Counted from the stretch's first letter, positions 9,269 to 20,940 are shown. The stretch: DNA of 64,000 bases from Agrococcus jejuensis (GCF_900099705.1 NZ_LT629695.1:558001-622000); one strand, 5' to 3'. The notes: generated by a model not told the origin, from the sequence alone. Program-made: numbers and translations.

Positions 9269-10105
9269 TCAGTCCTCGCGCAGCGTCGCCCGTGGCACGG
9301 TGCGGTCGACGTCCTCGACCTCGGGCGCGCGCAGCACGTCGACGACGACGACGGTCACGTTGTCGCGCCCGCCGGAGTCGAGCGCGGCGTCGATGAGCGC
9401 CTCGCACGCGGCGAGCGGCTCCTCGTGCTCGCCGAGGATGCGCTCGATGTCGACGTCGTGCAGCTCCTTCGTGAGCCCGTCGGAGCACACGAGCAGCCGC
9501 AGCCTCGGCATGATCGGCAGCAGGAAGTAGTCGGGCACCGGGTCGGCGTTGAAGCCGACGGCGCGCGTGACGACGTTCGCCTCGGGGTGCGACTCGGCCT
9601 CGTCCTCCGCGAGCAGGCCCGCGTCGACGAGCTCCTGCACCACCGAGTGGTCGACGGTGATGCGCGTGAGGCGCTCGCCGAGCATCGCGTACGTGCGCGA
9701 GTCGCCGACGTTGAAGATCGCGAAGTACGGCTCGCCGTCGTGCTCGGCGAAGGCGCAGCCGGTGACGGTCGTGCCCGTGCCGGCGTCGGCATCGCCCGCG
9801 AGGCGGGCGATGTCGGCCGTGGCCTCGCGCAGCGCCTCGACGACGTCGGAGGGCTCGACGCGGTCGCGTCCGCCCAGCTCGCCGAGGCGCTCGACGACGA
9901 CGCGGCTCGCGATGTCGCCGTGGCTGTGGCCGCCCATGCCGTCGGCGATGGCGAAGACGGGAGGCTGCGTGACGAGGCTGTCCTCGTTGTGCGCCCTGCG
10001 CAGGCCGACGTCGGTCGTGCCCGCCCAGCGCACCTGGAACGTCTGGCTCGCCGGCCCCTGGCCCGTGTGCTCGCCGACAGGCGCTCCGATGTGCGTCACA
10101 CGCAC
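9269..10105 (-). CDS. PP2C-family Ser/Thr protein phosphatase
   Basis: A 278-residue soluble PPM/PP2C phosphatase with the metal-binding motifs RRAHNED (36-42) and ADGMGGHSHGD (54-64), a later SDGLTKELHD region, and the C-terminal RDNVTVVVVDV motif. It should dephosphorylate the substrates of the kinase encoded directly downstream and perhaps the kinase itself. The GTG start at 10105 has a GGGAG ribosome-binding site 6 nt upstream. It is the first gene of the phosphatase-kinase-FN3-moxR-DUF58 operon, divergent from the Lrp regulator. Confidence 0.93.
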   Translation of the reverse strand: MRVTHIGAPVGEHTGQGPASQTFQVRWAGTTDVGLRRAHNEDSLVTQPPVFAIADGMGGHSHGDIASRVVVERLGELGGRDRVEPSDVVEALREATADIARLAGDADAGTGTTVTGCAFAEHDGEPYFAIFNVGDSRTYAMLGERLTRITVDHSVVQELVDAGLLAEDEAESHPEANVVTRAVGFNADPVPDYFLLPIMPRLRLLVCSDGLTKELHDVDIERILGEHEEPLAACEALIDAALDSGGRDNVTVVVVDVLRAPEVEDVDRTVPRATLRED

Positions 10106-10160
10106 CAGTCTCCCAGATGCGCGCCCCAGTCGCGCACGTCGAGCGCACGGCGCGCCCCAC

Positions 10161-10202
10161 GACGAAATCCGTCATGCACATCGATGTCGAACGACGGAAT
10201 CC
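10161..10202 (+). promoter_or_regulatory. Direct repeat plus palindrome between divergent PP2C and Lrp genes
   Basis: GACGAAATCC (10161-10170) recurs as GACGGAATCC (10193-10202), 32 bp apart or about three helical turns. A perfect 10-bp palindrome ACATCGATGT (10178-10187) lies between them. The spacing is typical for a multimeric regulator such as Lrp/AsnC bound on one face of the DNA. It could control the Lrp gene itself or either divergent transcript. Function is inferred. Confidence 0.4.
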
Positions 10203-10239
10203 CTTGCGGCGAGCCTCTCGATCGGTCAGGATCGCATGC

Positions 10240-10704
10240 ATGTCCGATCGAAGGAACCCTGCGCTCGATGACGTGTCGAAGGCGATCATCGAGCGGCTCC
10301 AGCGCGACGGCCGCAGGTCGTACGCCGACATCGGTCGCGAGGTGGGCCTCAGCGAGGCCGCCGTGCGCCAGCGCGTGCAGCGCCTCACCGAGTCGGGCGT
10401 CATGCAGATCGTCGCCGTGACCGATCCGCTGCAGCTGGGCTTCCGCAGGCAGGCGATGGTCGGCATCCGCGTGCAGGGCGACACCGTGAAGGTGGCCGAG
10501 CGCCTCGCCGAGCTGCCGCAGATCGACTACGTCGTGATGACGGCTGGCACCTTCGACGTGATCGCCGAGGTCGTCTGCGAGGACGACGACGCGCTGATCG
10601 AGCTGCTGAACACCGAGGTGCGCACCATCGAGGGCGTCGCCGCGACCGAGACGTTCCTGTACATGCGACTGGTCGAGCAGCGCTACGACTGGGGCACCCG
10701 CTAG
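10240..10704 (+). CDS. Lrp/AsnC family transcriptional regulator
   Basis: A 154-residue regulator with an N-terminal winged HTH (residues about 9-57, LDDVSKAIIERLQRDGRRSY and LSEAAVRQRVQRL) and a C-terminal RAM/ACT-like ligand domain (about 75-150). The ATG at 10240 is preceded by GGTCAGG 9 nt upstream. The longer open frame upstream has no such signal. It is followed after 12 nt by a class III aminotransferase and then a gamma-glutamyltransferase, so it probably senses an amino acid or amine and controls those genes. The ligand cannot be read from sequence. Confidence 0.93.
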   Translation: MSDRRNPALDDVSKAIIERLQRDGRRSYADIGREVGLSEAAVRQRVQRLTESGVMQIVAVTDPLQLGFRRQAMVGIRVQGDTVKVAERLAELPQIDYVVMTAGTFDVIAEVVCEDDDALIELLNTEVRTIEGVAATETFLYMRLVEQRYDWGTR

Positions 10705-10716
10705 GAGGGCATGACG

Positions 10717-12093
10717 ATGACCGAGCTCAACGACCTGCAGACCAAGGCCGCCGACCATCTCTGGATGCACTTCGCGCGCCAGTCGGCGCTCGAGGCCGGG
10801 CAGACGCCCATCATCGTGAAGGGCTCCGGCCACCACATCTACGACGACGCCGGCAAGGAGTACATCGACGGCCTCGCGGGGCTCTTCGTCGTCGCCGCCG
10901 GCCATGGGCGCGAGTCGCTCGCGGAGGCTGCGGCTCGGCAGGCGAAGGAGCTCGCGTTCTTCCCGCTGTGGTCGTACGCGCATCCGCCGGCCATCGAGCT
11001 CGCCGACCGCATCGCGTCGTACGCGCCCGGCTCGCTGAACCACGTCTTCTTCTCGTCGGGCGGCGGCGAGGCCGTCGAGTCGGCGTTCAAGCTCGCGAAG
11101 CAGTTCTGGAAGATCCAGGGCAAGCCCATGAAGCACAAGGTCATCTCGCGCGCCGTGGCGTACCACGGCACGCCGCAGGGCGCCCTGGCCATCACGGGCA
11201 TCCCGTCGCTCAAGCAGATGTTCGAGCCGCTGGTGCCCGGTGGCTTCCGCGTGCCCAACACGAACCGGTACCGCGCCGAGGAGTCGGGCTTCACGGGCAC
11301 GACCGACGAGGAGTTCGGCATCTGGGCCGCCGACCGCATCGAGGAGATGATCCTCTTCGAGGGTGCCGACACCGTCGCCGCCGTCTTCCTCGAGCCCGTG
11401 CAGAACGCCGGCGGCTGCTTCCCGCCCCCGCCCGGCTACTTCCAGCGCGTGCGCGAGATCTGCGACCGCCACGACGTGCTGCTCGTGAGCGACGAGGTCA
11501 TCTGCGCCTTCGGCCGCATCGGCCACATGTTCGCGTGCGACGCCTACGGCTACGAGCCCGACATGATCACGTTCGCGAAGGCCGTCACGAGCGGGTACGC
11601 GCCGCTCGGCGGCACCGTCGTGAACGACCGCGTCTACGAGCCGTTCCGGCAGGGCGACGCCATGTTCAGCCACGGCTACACGTTCGGCGGCCACCCGGTG
11701 TCGACGGCCGTCGCGAACGCGAACCTCGACCTGTTCGAGGACGAGGGCCTGCTCGAGCGCGTGCGCACGAACTCGCCGCTGTTCCGTGCGTCCCTCGAGT
11801 CGCTGCTCGACCTCGACATCGTCGGCGACGTGCGCGGCGACGGCTACTTCTTCGGCATCGAGCTCGTGAAGGACAAGGGCACGAAGGAGTCGTTCGACGG
11901 CCCCGAGTCCGAGCGCCTGCTGCGCGGCTTCCTGTCGAAGGAGCTGTGGGAGGCGGGGCTGTACTGCCGCGCCGACGACCGCGGCGACCCCGTCATCCAG
12001 CTGTCGCCACCGCTCACGATCGGCGAGCCCGAGTTCGCGGAGATCACGGGCATCCTGCGCGACGTGCTCACGCGGGCGCAGGCGCAGCTCTAG
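10717..12093 (+). CDS. Class III PLP-dependent aminotransferase
   Basis: A 458-residue fold-type I, class III (omega-amino acid / aspartate aminotransferase family) enzyme. Seen: SSGGGEAVESAFKLAKQ for phosphate binding, LVSDEVICAFGRIG with the cofactor-binding Asp, and TFAKAVTSGYAPLGG with the PLP lysine. The AGGAGG at 10703-10708 sits 8 nt before the ATG at 10717 but only 2 nt before the ATG at 10711, so the second start is preferred. Family members transaminate putrescine, GABA, beta-alanine or similar omega-amines; the exact substrate is open. Its position between an Lrp regulator and a GGT gene suggests amine or gamma-glutamyl-amine catabolism. Confidence 0.9.
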   Translation: MTELNDLQTKAADHLWMHFARQSALEAGQTPIIVKGSGHHIYDDAGKEYIDGLAGLFVVAAGHGRESLAEAAARQAKELAFFPLWSYAHPPAIELADRIASYAPGSLNHVFFSSGGGEAVESAFKLAKQFWKIQGKPMKHKVISRAVAYHGTPQGALAITGIPSLKQMFEPLVPGGFRVPNTNRYRAEESGFTGTTDEEFGIWAADRIEEMILFEGADTVAAVFLEPVQNAGGCFPPPPGYFQRVREICDRHDVLLVSDEVICAFGRIGHMFACDAYGYEPDMITFAKAVTSGYAPLGGTVVNDRVYEPFRQGDAMFSHGYTFGGHPVSTAVANANLDLFEDEGLLERVRTNSPLFRASLESLLDLDIVGDVRGDGYFFGIELVKDKGTKESFDGPESERLLRGFLSKELWEAGLYCRADDRGDPVIQLSPPLTIGEPEFAEITGILRDVLTRAQAQL

Positions 12094-12096
12094 CCC

Positions 12097-13818
12097 GTGC
12101 TGACGAGACCCGAGCTGCACGGCACGGTCGGCGCCGTCGCGTCGACCCACTGGCTCGCCTCGAGCGCCGGCATGGCCGTGCTCGAGCGCGGCGGCAACGC
12201 GGCCGATGCTGCGGTCGCCGCCGGCTTCGTGCTCCACGTCGTCGAGCCGCACCTCAACGGACCCGGCGGCGACCTGCCGGCGATCGTGCACGTGCCCGGC
12301 TCCGAGCCGCGCGTGCTGAGCGGTCAGGGCCCGACCGGCGCTGGCGCGACGATCGCGGCGCATCGCGCGCTCGGCGTCGACCACGTGCCCGGCACGGGTC
12401 TGCTCGCCGCCGTCGTGCCCGGCGCCGTGCCCGCGTGGCTCACGCTGCTGCGCGACCTCGGCACGTGGTCGGTCGCCGACGTGCTGGCGTTCGCGATCGA
12501 CCTCGCCGAGCGCGGGCACCATGTGCTGCCGCGCGTCGCCGCGACGATCGGCGCGAGCGCCGAGCGCTTCCGCAGCGAGTGGCCGACGTCGGCGGCGCTG
12601 TGGCTCGCCGACGGCGTGCCCGAGCCGTGGCAGCGCATCCGCAACCCCCTCCTCGCGCAGACGTACCGCAGGCTCGCGGATGCGGGCGCCGGGCTCGGCC
12701 GCGACGCCGCGTGCGATGCGGCGATCGCGGCGTGGAGCGAGGGCTTCGTCGCCGAGGCGATCGACGCGCACGTGCGCGTGCCGGTCGTCGACGCGACGGG
12801 CGACGCGCACCCCGGGCTGCTGCGCGGCGAGGACATGGCCGCGTGGCGGCCGACGTGGGAGGCCCCGCTGGGCCTCGACTGGCGCGGTCGCCGCGTGCTG
12901 AAGTGCGGCGCGTGGACGCAGGGGCCCGCGCTGCTCGCGCAGCTCGGCATCCTCGAGCCGCTGCTGCCGACGCGCGCCGACCGCTTCGACGCCGACCTCG
13001 TGCACCTCGCGACCGAGGCGGCGAAGCTCGCGTTCGCTGACCGCGACGCGTGGTTCGGCGACGGCGCCGACCTCACGGGCCTGCTCGACGAGCCGTACCT
13101 CGCCGAGCGTCGTGCGCTCATCGGCAGCGAGGCGTCGCTCGAGCTGCGCCCCGGCGCGCTGCACGGTGCGCCGCGGTTCCCGGTCGTGCAGGTCGAGGGC
13201 GCCGAGCGCGCCGCCGGCGCGGGTGAGCCGACGCGCGGCGACACGTGCCACCTCGACGTCGTCGACGCCGACGGCATGGTCATCTCGGCGACGCCGAGCG
13301 GCGGCTGGCTGCAGTCGAGCCCTGCGATCGAGGGCCTGGGCTTCTGCCTCGGCACGCGCGCGCAGATGCTGTGGCTCGAGGAGGGCCTCGCGACGTCGAT
13401 GGCGCCGGGCATCCGCCCGCGCACGACCCTCTCCCCGTCGATGGCGCTGCACGACGACGGCACGGTCGCGGCGTTCGGCACCCCCGGCGGCGACCAGCAG
13501 GACTCGTGGCAGCTGTCGATGCTGCTCGGCATGGGCGTGCTCGGCCTCGGCCCGCAAGCGGCGATCGACGCGCCCGCGTGGCACACGACGCACCTCGTGT
13601 CGTCGTTCGACCCGCGCGTGTGGGAGCCGGGCGGCCTGCACGTGGAGTCGCGCCTCGGTGCCGACGTCATCGACGAGCTGCGCCGCCGCGGGCACCGCGT
13701 GACCGACGTCGGCGAGTGGAGCCTCGGCAGGCTGAGCCTCGCGAGCCGCTCCCCCGACGGCACCGTGCGCGCCGCGGCGAACCCCCGCGGCGAGCAGGGC
13801 TACGCCGTCGTGCGCTGA
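12097..13818 (+). CDS. Gamma-glutamyltransferase family protein
   Basis: A 573-residue Ntn-hydrolase of the GGT family, made as one chain and expected to self-cleave before the nucleophile Thr of GDTCHLDVVDADG. The usual motif is T-T-H; here it is T-C-H, so the nucleophile is kept but its neighbour differs. N-terminal family features are present (GGNAADAAVAAGF, NGPGGDLPAIV), as is the late GTPGGDQQ motif. No signal peptide is visible, so it is probably cytoplasmic. The GTG start lies 3 nt after the aminotransferase stop. It likely hydrolyses or transfers a gamma-glutamyl group; substrate unknown. Confidence 0.88.
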   Translation: MLTRPELHGTVGAVASTHWLASSAGMAVLERGGNAADAAVAAGFVLHVVEPHLNGPGGDLPAIVHVPGSEPRVLSGQGPTGAGATIAAHRALGVDHVPGTGLLAAVVPGAVPAWLTLLRDLGTWSVADVLAFAIDLAERGHHVLPRVAATIGASAERFRSEWPTSAALWLADGVPEPWQRIRNPLLAQTYRRLADAGAGLGRDAACDAAIAAWSEGFVAEAIDAHVRVPVVDATGDAHPGLLRGEDMAAWRPTWEAPLGLDWRGRRVLKCGAWTQGPALLAQLGILEPLLPTRADRFDADLVHLATEAAKLAFADRDAWFGDGADLTGLLDEPYLAERRALIGSEASLELRPGALHGAPRFPVVQVEGAERAAGAGEPTRGDTCHLDVVDADGMVISATPSGGWLQSSPAIEGLGFCLGTRAQMLWLEEGLATSMAPGIRPRTTLSPSMALHDDGTVAAFGTPGGDQQDSWQLSMLLGMGVLGLGPQAAIDAPAWHTTHLVSSFDPRVWEPGGLHVESRLGADVIDELRRRGHRVTDVGEWSLGRLSLASRSPDGTVRAAANPRGEQGYAVVR

Positions 13819-13823
13819 GCGCG

Positions 13824-14846
13824 TCACGACACGGCGGCGCGCTCGGCGGCCACCCACTCGGGCAGCATGCCCGCGTGCAGCACCGTGGCCATGAGCAGCG
13901 CCATGCCGAGCTCGGGGTCGTCGCGCAGCGAGGCCTCGACGCAGGCCGCCGCCGTGCCGGATCGCCCCAGCAGCCAGTGCAGCGACGCGAGCATGACGAG
14001 CGGGGCGGCGCGCATGCCCGTCGGCGCGACGGCGACGACGTGCTCGAGCAGCCCCACGCCGCGCTCGACGCGGTCACGATCCGGCGCGGGGCCGACCCCG
14101 AGCATGCGGTCGGCACCGGCCGCCGATCCCCCGGTGCGCTGCAGCGCGTGCGCCTCGACGCCCGCGGCGATGCCGTCGAGCAGCTGGCACGTCGTCGCGT
14201 CGCGGATGGCAGGACGCTGCACGAGCGCGAGCACCGTCGCCGCCTGCTCGGGCGACAGCACCGCGGCCTGCAGCGCGAGCTCGACGGGCACGACGGGGTC
14301 GTCGAGCGCCGCGCGCATCGCCCCGGACGTCACGATCGCGTCGAGCGCGTCAGCGACGGCGGCGCACCGCGAGGGCGACGCGGGCTCGGGCACCCGCGGC
14401 GCGGGCGTCGGCGCGAGGAACGGCAGGCCCTCGGTGACCTCGAGCTCGGCGAGCGGGCCCCTCGCCGCCTGCGGCTGCGCGTAGTCGCCCCACGCATCCG
14501 CCGACTGGCACAGGCGAGCACGCACGGGCACGCGGGCGCGGCGGCACGCGGCGACGAGCGCACGCACGAGCGCGCGGTGCGGCAGGGCACCCGCGCCCAC
14601 GATGCGGTCGGTCACGACCGCGATGGCGACGCCGTCGGGCTCGGCATCGAGCACCGACCCCACGACGTCGTCGGCCCACGGCACGAGCGCGCCGCGCGGC
14701 AGCACGGGGATGTCGCAGCGCAGCGCCATGCCCGTGCGCGATCCGTGGAACGGCACGACGAGGATCGAGCGGGCGATGGCTGGGCCCGCGAGGTGCGGGA
14801 GGGCGAGCAGGAGCTGCTGGGGCGACGAGGCGCGGACGATCTGCAT
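13824..14846 (-). CDS. DUF4192 domain-containing protein
   Basis: About 340 residues. The N-terminal half (ILVVPFHGSRTGMALRCDIP, then VVGSVLDAEPDGVAIAVVTD) matches the actinobacterial DUF4192 family, whose function is unknown. I place the start at 14846 (MQIVRASS) because CATGCT lies 7 nt upstream, like a leaderless promoter; an ATG at 14858 is the alternative. It is convergent with the GGT gene with only 5 nt between stops. Confidence 0.85.
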   Translation of the reverse strand: MQIVRASSPQQLLLALPHLAGPAIARSILVVPFHGSRTGMALRCDIPVLPRGALVPWADDVVGSVLDAEPDGVAIAVVTDRIVGAGALPHRALVRALVAACRRARVPVRARLCQSADAWGDYAQPQAARGPLAELEVTEGLPFLAPTPAPRVPEPASPSRCAAVADALDAIVTSGAMRAALDDPVVPVELALQAAVLSPEQAATVLALVQRPAIRDATTCQLLDGIAAGVEAHALQRTGGSAAGADRMLGVGPAPDRDRVERGVGLLEHVVAVAPTGMRAAPLVMLASLHWLLGRSGTAAACVEASLRDDPELGMALLMATVLHAGMLPEWVAAERAAVS

Positions 14847-14962
14847 GCCCGGGAGCATGCGCGGCGCCGCCGACGGTCACGCGCGCCGCAGACGCGACCT
14901 GTGGATCGCGACGTTCGAGCGAGCGTCGTGGAGCCTCGACTCCCCCGCGCTCGCGGGACGCG

Positions 14963-15904
14963 CTACGAGAAGAGGTCGGAGATCGCGGCGACGACGTCGG
15001 CGCCCATGCGCGCCTCGCCAGCGGCGACGTTCTGCGCGATCTGCTCGGGCTTCGTGGCGCCGGCGATGACCGAGACGACCGGCTCCTGCGCGAGCAGCCA
15101 CGCGAACGTCGCCTCGAGCATCGTGAGGCCCGCGTCGCGCGCGACGCGGTCGTACTCCTCGAGCAGCGTCCAGTCGACGCCCTCGAGCAGCTGCGGCTTG
15201 ATGCGCGTGAGCCTGCCGTCGTGCGGCTGCTCGGTGCGCGTGTACTTGCCCGAGAGCAGGCCGTTGTACAGCGGGAAGTACGGCAGGAAGCCCAGCCCCG
15301 CCTCGCGTGCGGCGGGCAGCACGTCGGCCTCGACGCCGCGCGCCAGCAGGCTGTACTCGTCCTGCGCCGTCACGAAGCCGTTCGGCGACTGCACGGCGGC
15401 GGCCTCGCGGATCTGCTCGCCCGACAGGTTCGAGTGCCCGTACGCGCGGATCTTGCCGGCCTCCACGAGCTCGTCGAGCGCGTCGATCGTCGTCGCGATG
15501 GGCGTCTCGGGGTCGGGCGTGTGCAGCTGGTACAGGTCGATCCAGTCGGTCTGCAGGCGCGTGAGCGACGCGTCGACCGCGTTGCGGATGTAGCGGCGCT
15601 CGCCCTTCGGGCCCCAGTCCTCGCTGCCGGGGATCGGGAAGTCCTGGTGGCCCCACTTCGTGGCGAGCACGACCTGGTCGCGCTTGCCCTTCAGTGCGTT
15701 GCCGAGCAGCCGCTCGCTCGTCGTCGGCGGCACGCCGTACATGTCGGCGGTGTCGAGCAGCGTGATGCCGTGGTCGACGGCCGCGTGGATGAGGCGGTCG
15801 GTGCCCGCCTGCTCCTCGGTCGCGGTGCCGGGCCGGCCGAGGTTGTTGAGGCCGAGGCCGACCGGGCTGACGACGATGGCACTGGTTCCGAGGGTTCGGC
15901 GCAT
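14963..15904 (-). CDS. Aldo/keto reductase
   Basis: A 313-residue NADPH-dependent oxidoreductase with a TIM barrel. The catalytic tetrad is visible: Asp and Tyr in LLDTADMYG, Lys in LATKWG and His in LYQLHTPD. The closing NADP-binding stretch is SVIAGATKPEQIAQNV. It belongs to the Tas/YajO-like group; the substrate cannot be predicted. It stands alone, with a -10 box TAGGCT exactly 6 nt before the ATG, so the mRNA is predicted leaderless. Confidence 0.93.
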   Translation of the reverse strand: MRRTLGTSAIVVSPVGLGLNNLGRPGTATEEQAGTDRLIHAAVDHGITLLDTADMYGVPPTTSERLLGNALKGKRDQVVLATKWGHQDFPIPGSEDWGPKGERRYIRNAVDASLTRLQTDWIDLYQLHTPDPETPIATTIDALDELVEAGKIRAYGHSNLSGEQIREAAAVQSPNGFVTAQDEYSLLARGVEADVLPAAREAGLGFLPYFPLYNGLLSGKYTRTEQPHDGRLTRIKPQLLEGVDWTLLEEYDRVARDAGLTMLEATFAWLLAQEPVVSVIAGATKPEQIAQNVAAGEARMGADVVAAISDLFS

Positions 15905-15910
15905 CTCATC

Positions 15911-15916
15911 AGCCTA
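15911..15916 (-). promoter_or_regulatory. -10 box (TAGGCT) of aldo/keto reductase, leaderless
   Basis: TAGGCT ends 6 nt before the ATG at 15904, which would place the transcription start on the start codon. No -35 consensus is obvious. Confidence 0.5.
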
Positions 15917-15959
15917 GGCGCGTCTCGCCGGTGGCAGTCGCGCTCTCAGCGAAGCGGGA

Positions 15960-16673
15960 TCAGCCGAGCCCCGCGGCCGTCGCCGTGAGCTCGAGCCGGT
16001 CGTCGGCGATCGCGCGCAGGCGGATGCCCCGATCGGCCGCCCACGCCGCGAGGCCGTGGGCGCCGCTCGCCGCGAGCCCCGCCTCCGCCATGCGCCGCAC
16101 GAGCGCGCCCTTGGCGTGCTTGTTCCAGTGGTTGAGCGCCGCGCCGTCCTCGCCCACGACGTCGACGGCGATCGCGCCGGGCACCGGGGCCACGTGGACG
16201 TACGCCTTCGAGCGCAGGTCCACGACCGTCTCGTCGGCGAGCAGGGCTCCGGCATCCGACCACGCGCCGCGCAGCGGACCCTTGAGGTCGCTCGACGAGC
16301 ACCGGTACGACGGGATGCGGTCGCTCGCGCGCACGAACCCCCACAGGGCCGAGCCGATGAGCACGTGATGGTCGACCCACGCGCGCGCCGAGGGGTCGAG
16401 CGACGCGGCGCCGAGGCCGTCGTACAGCACGCCCTCGTAGCGCTCGATCGCCGGCATCGTCGGCGACGAGCGCAGCACGCGATCGTCGTCGATCCAGCGC
16501 TGGCGCGCCGGCGTCGCAGCGGGCGGCGCCGCGACGGCCTTCGCGATCGTGACGTCGAGGACGCGCTCGCGCGTGGACGACAGGGGCGGGAACGCCAGTG
16601 CGCCGAGGTCCAGCATGGACCCCGGCGCACCGCCCGCCGCCTTCGTCTCGGAAGGGGGCAGGATGACGATCAC
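15960..16673 (-). CDS. yaaA: YaaA/DUF328 family peroxide-stress protein
   Basis: A 237-residue protein starting MIVILPPSETK, the hallmark of the YaaA family, with later family blocks RYEGVLYDGL, GLWG-like SALWGFVRASD and NHWNKHAKG. In E. coli YaaA lowers free iron and limits Fenton damage during peroxide stress. The ATG overlaps the atpC stop (ATGA), so it sits as the last gene of the ATP synthase transcript. Family call is firm; the role here is by homology. Confidence 0.9.
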   Translation of the reverse strand: MIVILPPSETKAAGGAPGSMLDLGALAFPPLSSTRERVLDVTIAKAVAAPPAATPARQRWIDDDRVLRSSPTMPAIERYEGVLYDGLGAASLDPSARAWVDHHVLIGSALWGFVRASDRIPSYRCSSSDLKGPLRGAWSDAGALLADETVVDLRSKAYVHVAPVPGAIAVDVVGEDGAALNHWNKHAKGALVRRMAEAGLAASGAHGLAAWAADRGIRLRAIADDRLELTATAAGLG

Positions 16674-16926
16674 GCGAGCTGTGCGTGCCTGGCGACGATC
16701 TCGACCCGGTCGTGGTCGACCGACAGGAAGCCGTCCGCGGCGTCGACCGCGATGGGGGCTCCGTCGATCGGCGTCACGCGCACCTGCCCCTCGGCGAGCA
16801 CGGCCAGCACGGGCTCATGACCCGAGAGGATGCCGATCTCGCCCTCGACCGTGCGTGCGGAGACCTGGCTCGCATCGCCCGACCAGACCTCGGCCTCGGC
16901 GGAGACGATGCTGACGGCGAGTGCCA

Positions 16927-16927
<1 letters not shown>
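16670..16927 (-). CDS. atpC: ATP synthase epsilon subunit
   Basis: 85 residues, a beta-sandwich epsilon subunit (MALAVSIVSAEAEVWSGDA, GEIGILSGHEP). It ends soon after the sandwich (VEIVARHAQLA), so the C-terminal two-helix inhibitory domain present in many bacteria is missing. I start it at 16927, where TGATG joins it to the atpD stop; a longer frame upstream lies inside atpD. Part of the F1 central stalk that couples proton flow to catalysis. Confidence 0.95.
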
Positions 16928-19303
<2,376 letters not shown>

Positions 19304-19308
19304 GAGGC

Positions 19309-20940
19309 TTAGCGCTTGCCCTTCACGATCTGCGCCTGGTTGACGTCCTCGAGCGGCATCTGCTCGGAGGAGTCGTCGCCCAGGATCGAGTCGGACTCGT
19401 CGGCGACGAAGCCGGCGGCGAACGCGTCGACCTCGGACTCGAGCGTCTTCAGCGTCTCGTCGTCCAGCACGTTCGTGTCGCGCAGCGTCGTGAGCACGGT
19501 GGAGTTGCGACGCAGGTGGTCGAGCAGCTCTGCCTCGAAGCGCAGCACCTCGCTCACGGGCACGTCGTCCATCTTGCCGTTCGTGCCCGCCCAGATCGAG
19601 ACGACCTGCTCCTCGACCGGGTACGGCGAGTACTGCGGCTGCTTCAGCAGCTCGGTGAGGCGTGCGCCTCGAGCGAGCTGACGACGCGACGCGGCGTCGA
19701 GGTCGGATGCGAACATCGCGAACGCCTCGAGCGAGCGGTACTGGGCGAGCTCGAGCTTGAGCGTGCCGGAGACCTTCTTGATCGACTTGACCTGCGCGTC
19801 GCCACCGACTCGCGAGACCGAGATGCCGACGTCGACCGCGGGACGCTGGTTGGCGTTGAAGAGGTCGGACTGCAGGAAGATCTGGCCGTCGGTGATCGAG
19901 ATCACGTTGGTCGGGATGTACGCCGAGACGTCGTTGGCCTTCGTCTCGATGATGGGCAGACCCGTCATCGAGCCGGCGCCGAGGGCGTCGGAGAGCTTGG
20001 CGCAGCGCTCGAGCAGACGGGAGTGCAGGTAGAAGACGTCGCCGGGGTATGCCTCGCGGCCCGGCGGGCGGCGCAGCAGCAGCGACACGGCGCGGTAGGC
20101 CTCGGCCTGCTTCGACAGGTCGTCGAAGATGATCAGGACGTGCTTGCCCTCGTACATCCAGTGCTGGCCGATGGCCGAGCCGGTGTACGGCGCGAGGTAC
20201 TTGAAGCCGGCGGGGTCCGACGCGGGAGCGGCGACGATCGTCGTGTACTCCATGGCGCCGGCCTCCTCGAGCGCACCCTTGACGGAGGCGATCGTGGAGC
20301 CCTTCTGGCCGACGGCGACGTAGATGCAGCGGACCTGCTTCGAGACGTCGCCCGACTCCCAGTTGGCCTTCTGGTTGATGATCGTGTCGATCGCGATCGC
20401 CGTCTTGCCGGTCTGGCGGTCGCCGATGATCAGCTGACGCTGACCACGGCCGACGGGGATCATGGCGTCGATCGCCTTGATGCCGGTCTGCATGGGCTCG
20501 TGGACCGACTTGCGGTCCATGACGCCTGCAGCCTGCAGCTCGAGCGCACGACGACCGGTCGACGCGATGTCGCCGAGGCCGTCGATCGGGGCGCCGAGCG
20601 GGTCGACGACGCGACCGAGGTAGCCGTCGCCGACGGGGACCGAGAGGACCTCGCCGGTGCGGGTGACCTCGAGGCCCTCGACGATGCCGCCGAACTCGCC
20701 GAGCACGACGACGCCGATCTCGGTCTCGTCGAGGTTCTGGGCGAGGCCGAGCGTGCCGTCCGCGAAGCGGACGAGCTCGTTGGCCATGACGCCGGGAAGG
20801 CCCTCGACGTGGGCGATGCCGTCGGCGGCGTCGGTGACGCGACCGACCTCGCTCGTCGACGACGCCTTGGCCTCGTACGAGGCCACGAAGTCGCTCAGCG
20901 CACCCTTGATGTCATCGGGGCTGATGGTGATCTCTGCCAT
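19309..20940 (-). CDS. atpA: ATP synthase alpha subunit
   Basis: A 543-residue F1 alpha chain with P-loop GDRQTGKTA (about 172-180) and the family blocks RELIIGD-like RQLIIGDRQ and [14 protein letters not shown]. It has an acidic C-terminal extension ([15 protein letters not shown]) beyond the E. coli end, as in mycobacteria. Non-catalytic nucleotide-binding subunit of the F1 head. It lies 18 nt after atpH. Confidence 0.98.
   Translation of the reverse strand: MAEITISPDDIKGALSDFVASYEAKASSTSEVGRVTDAADGIAHVEGLPGVMANELVRFADGTLGLAQNLDETEIGVVVLGEFGGIVEGLEVTRTGEVLSVPVGDGYLGRVVDPLGAPIDGLGDIASTGRRALELQAAGVMDRKSVHEPMQTGIKAIDAMIPVGRGQRQLIIGDRQTGKTAIAIDTIINQKANWESGDVSKQVRCIYVAVGQKGSTIASVKGALEEAGAMEYTTIVAAPASDPAGFKYLAPYTGSAIGQHWMYEGKHVLIIFDDLSKQAEAYRAVSLLLRRPPGREAYPGDVFYLHSRLLERCAKLSDALGAGSMTGLPIIETKANDVSAYIPTNVISITDGQIFLQSDLFNANQRPAVDVGISVSRVGGDAQVKSIKKVSGTLKLELAQYRSLEAFAMFASDLDAASRRQLARGARLTELLKQPQYSPYPVEEQVVSIWAGTNGKMDDVPVSEVLRFEAELLDHLRRNSTVLTTLRDTNVLDDETLKTLESEVDAFAAGFVADESDSILGDDSSEQMPLEDVNQAQIVKGKR

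Noticed and set aside
10096..13857. A 1253-codon open frame on the minus strand
   Set aside because: It covers the Lrp, aminotransferase and GGT genes in reverse. Its composition is dominated by Arg, Ala and Val with no recognisable motif.
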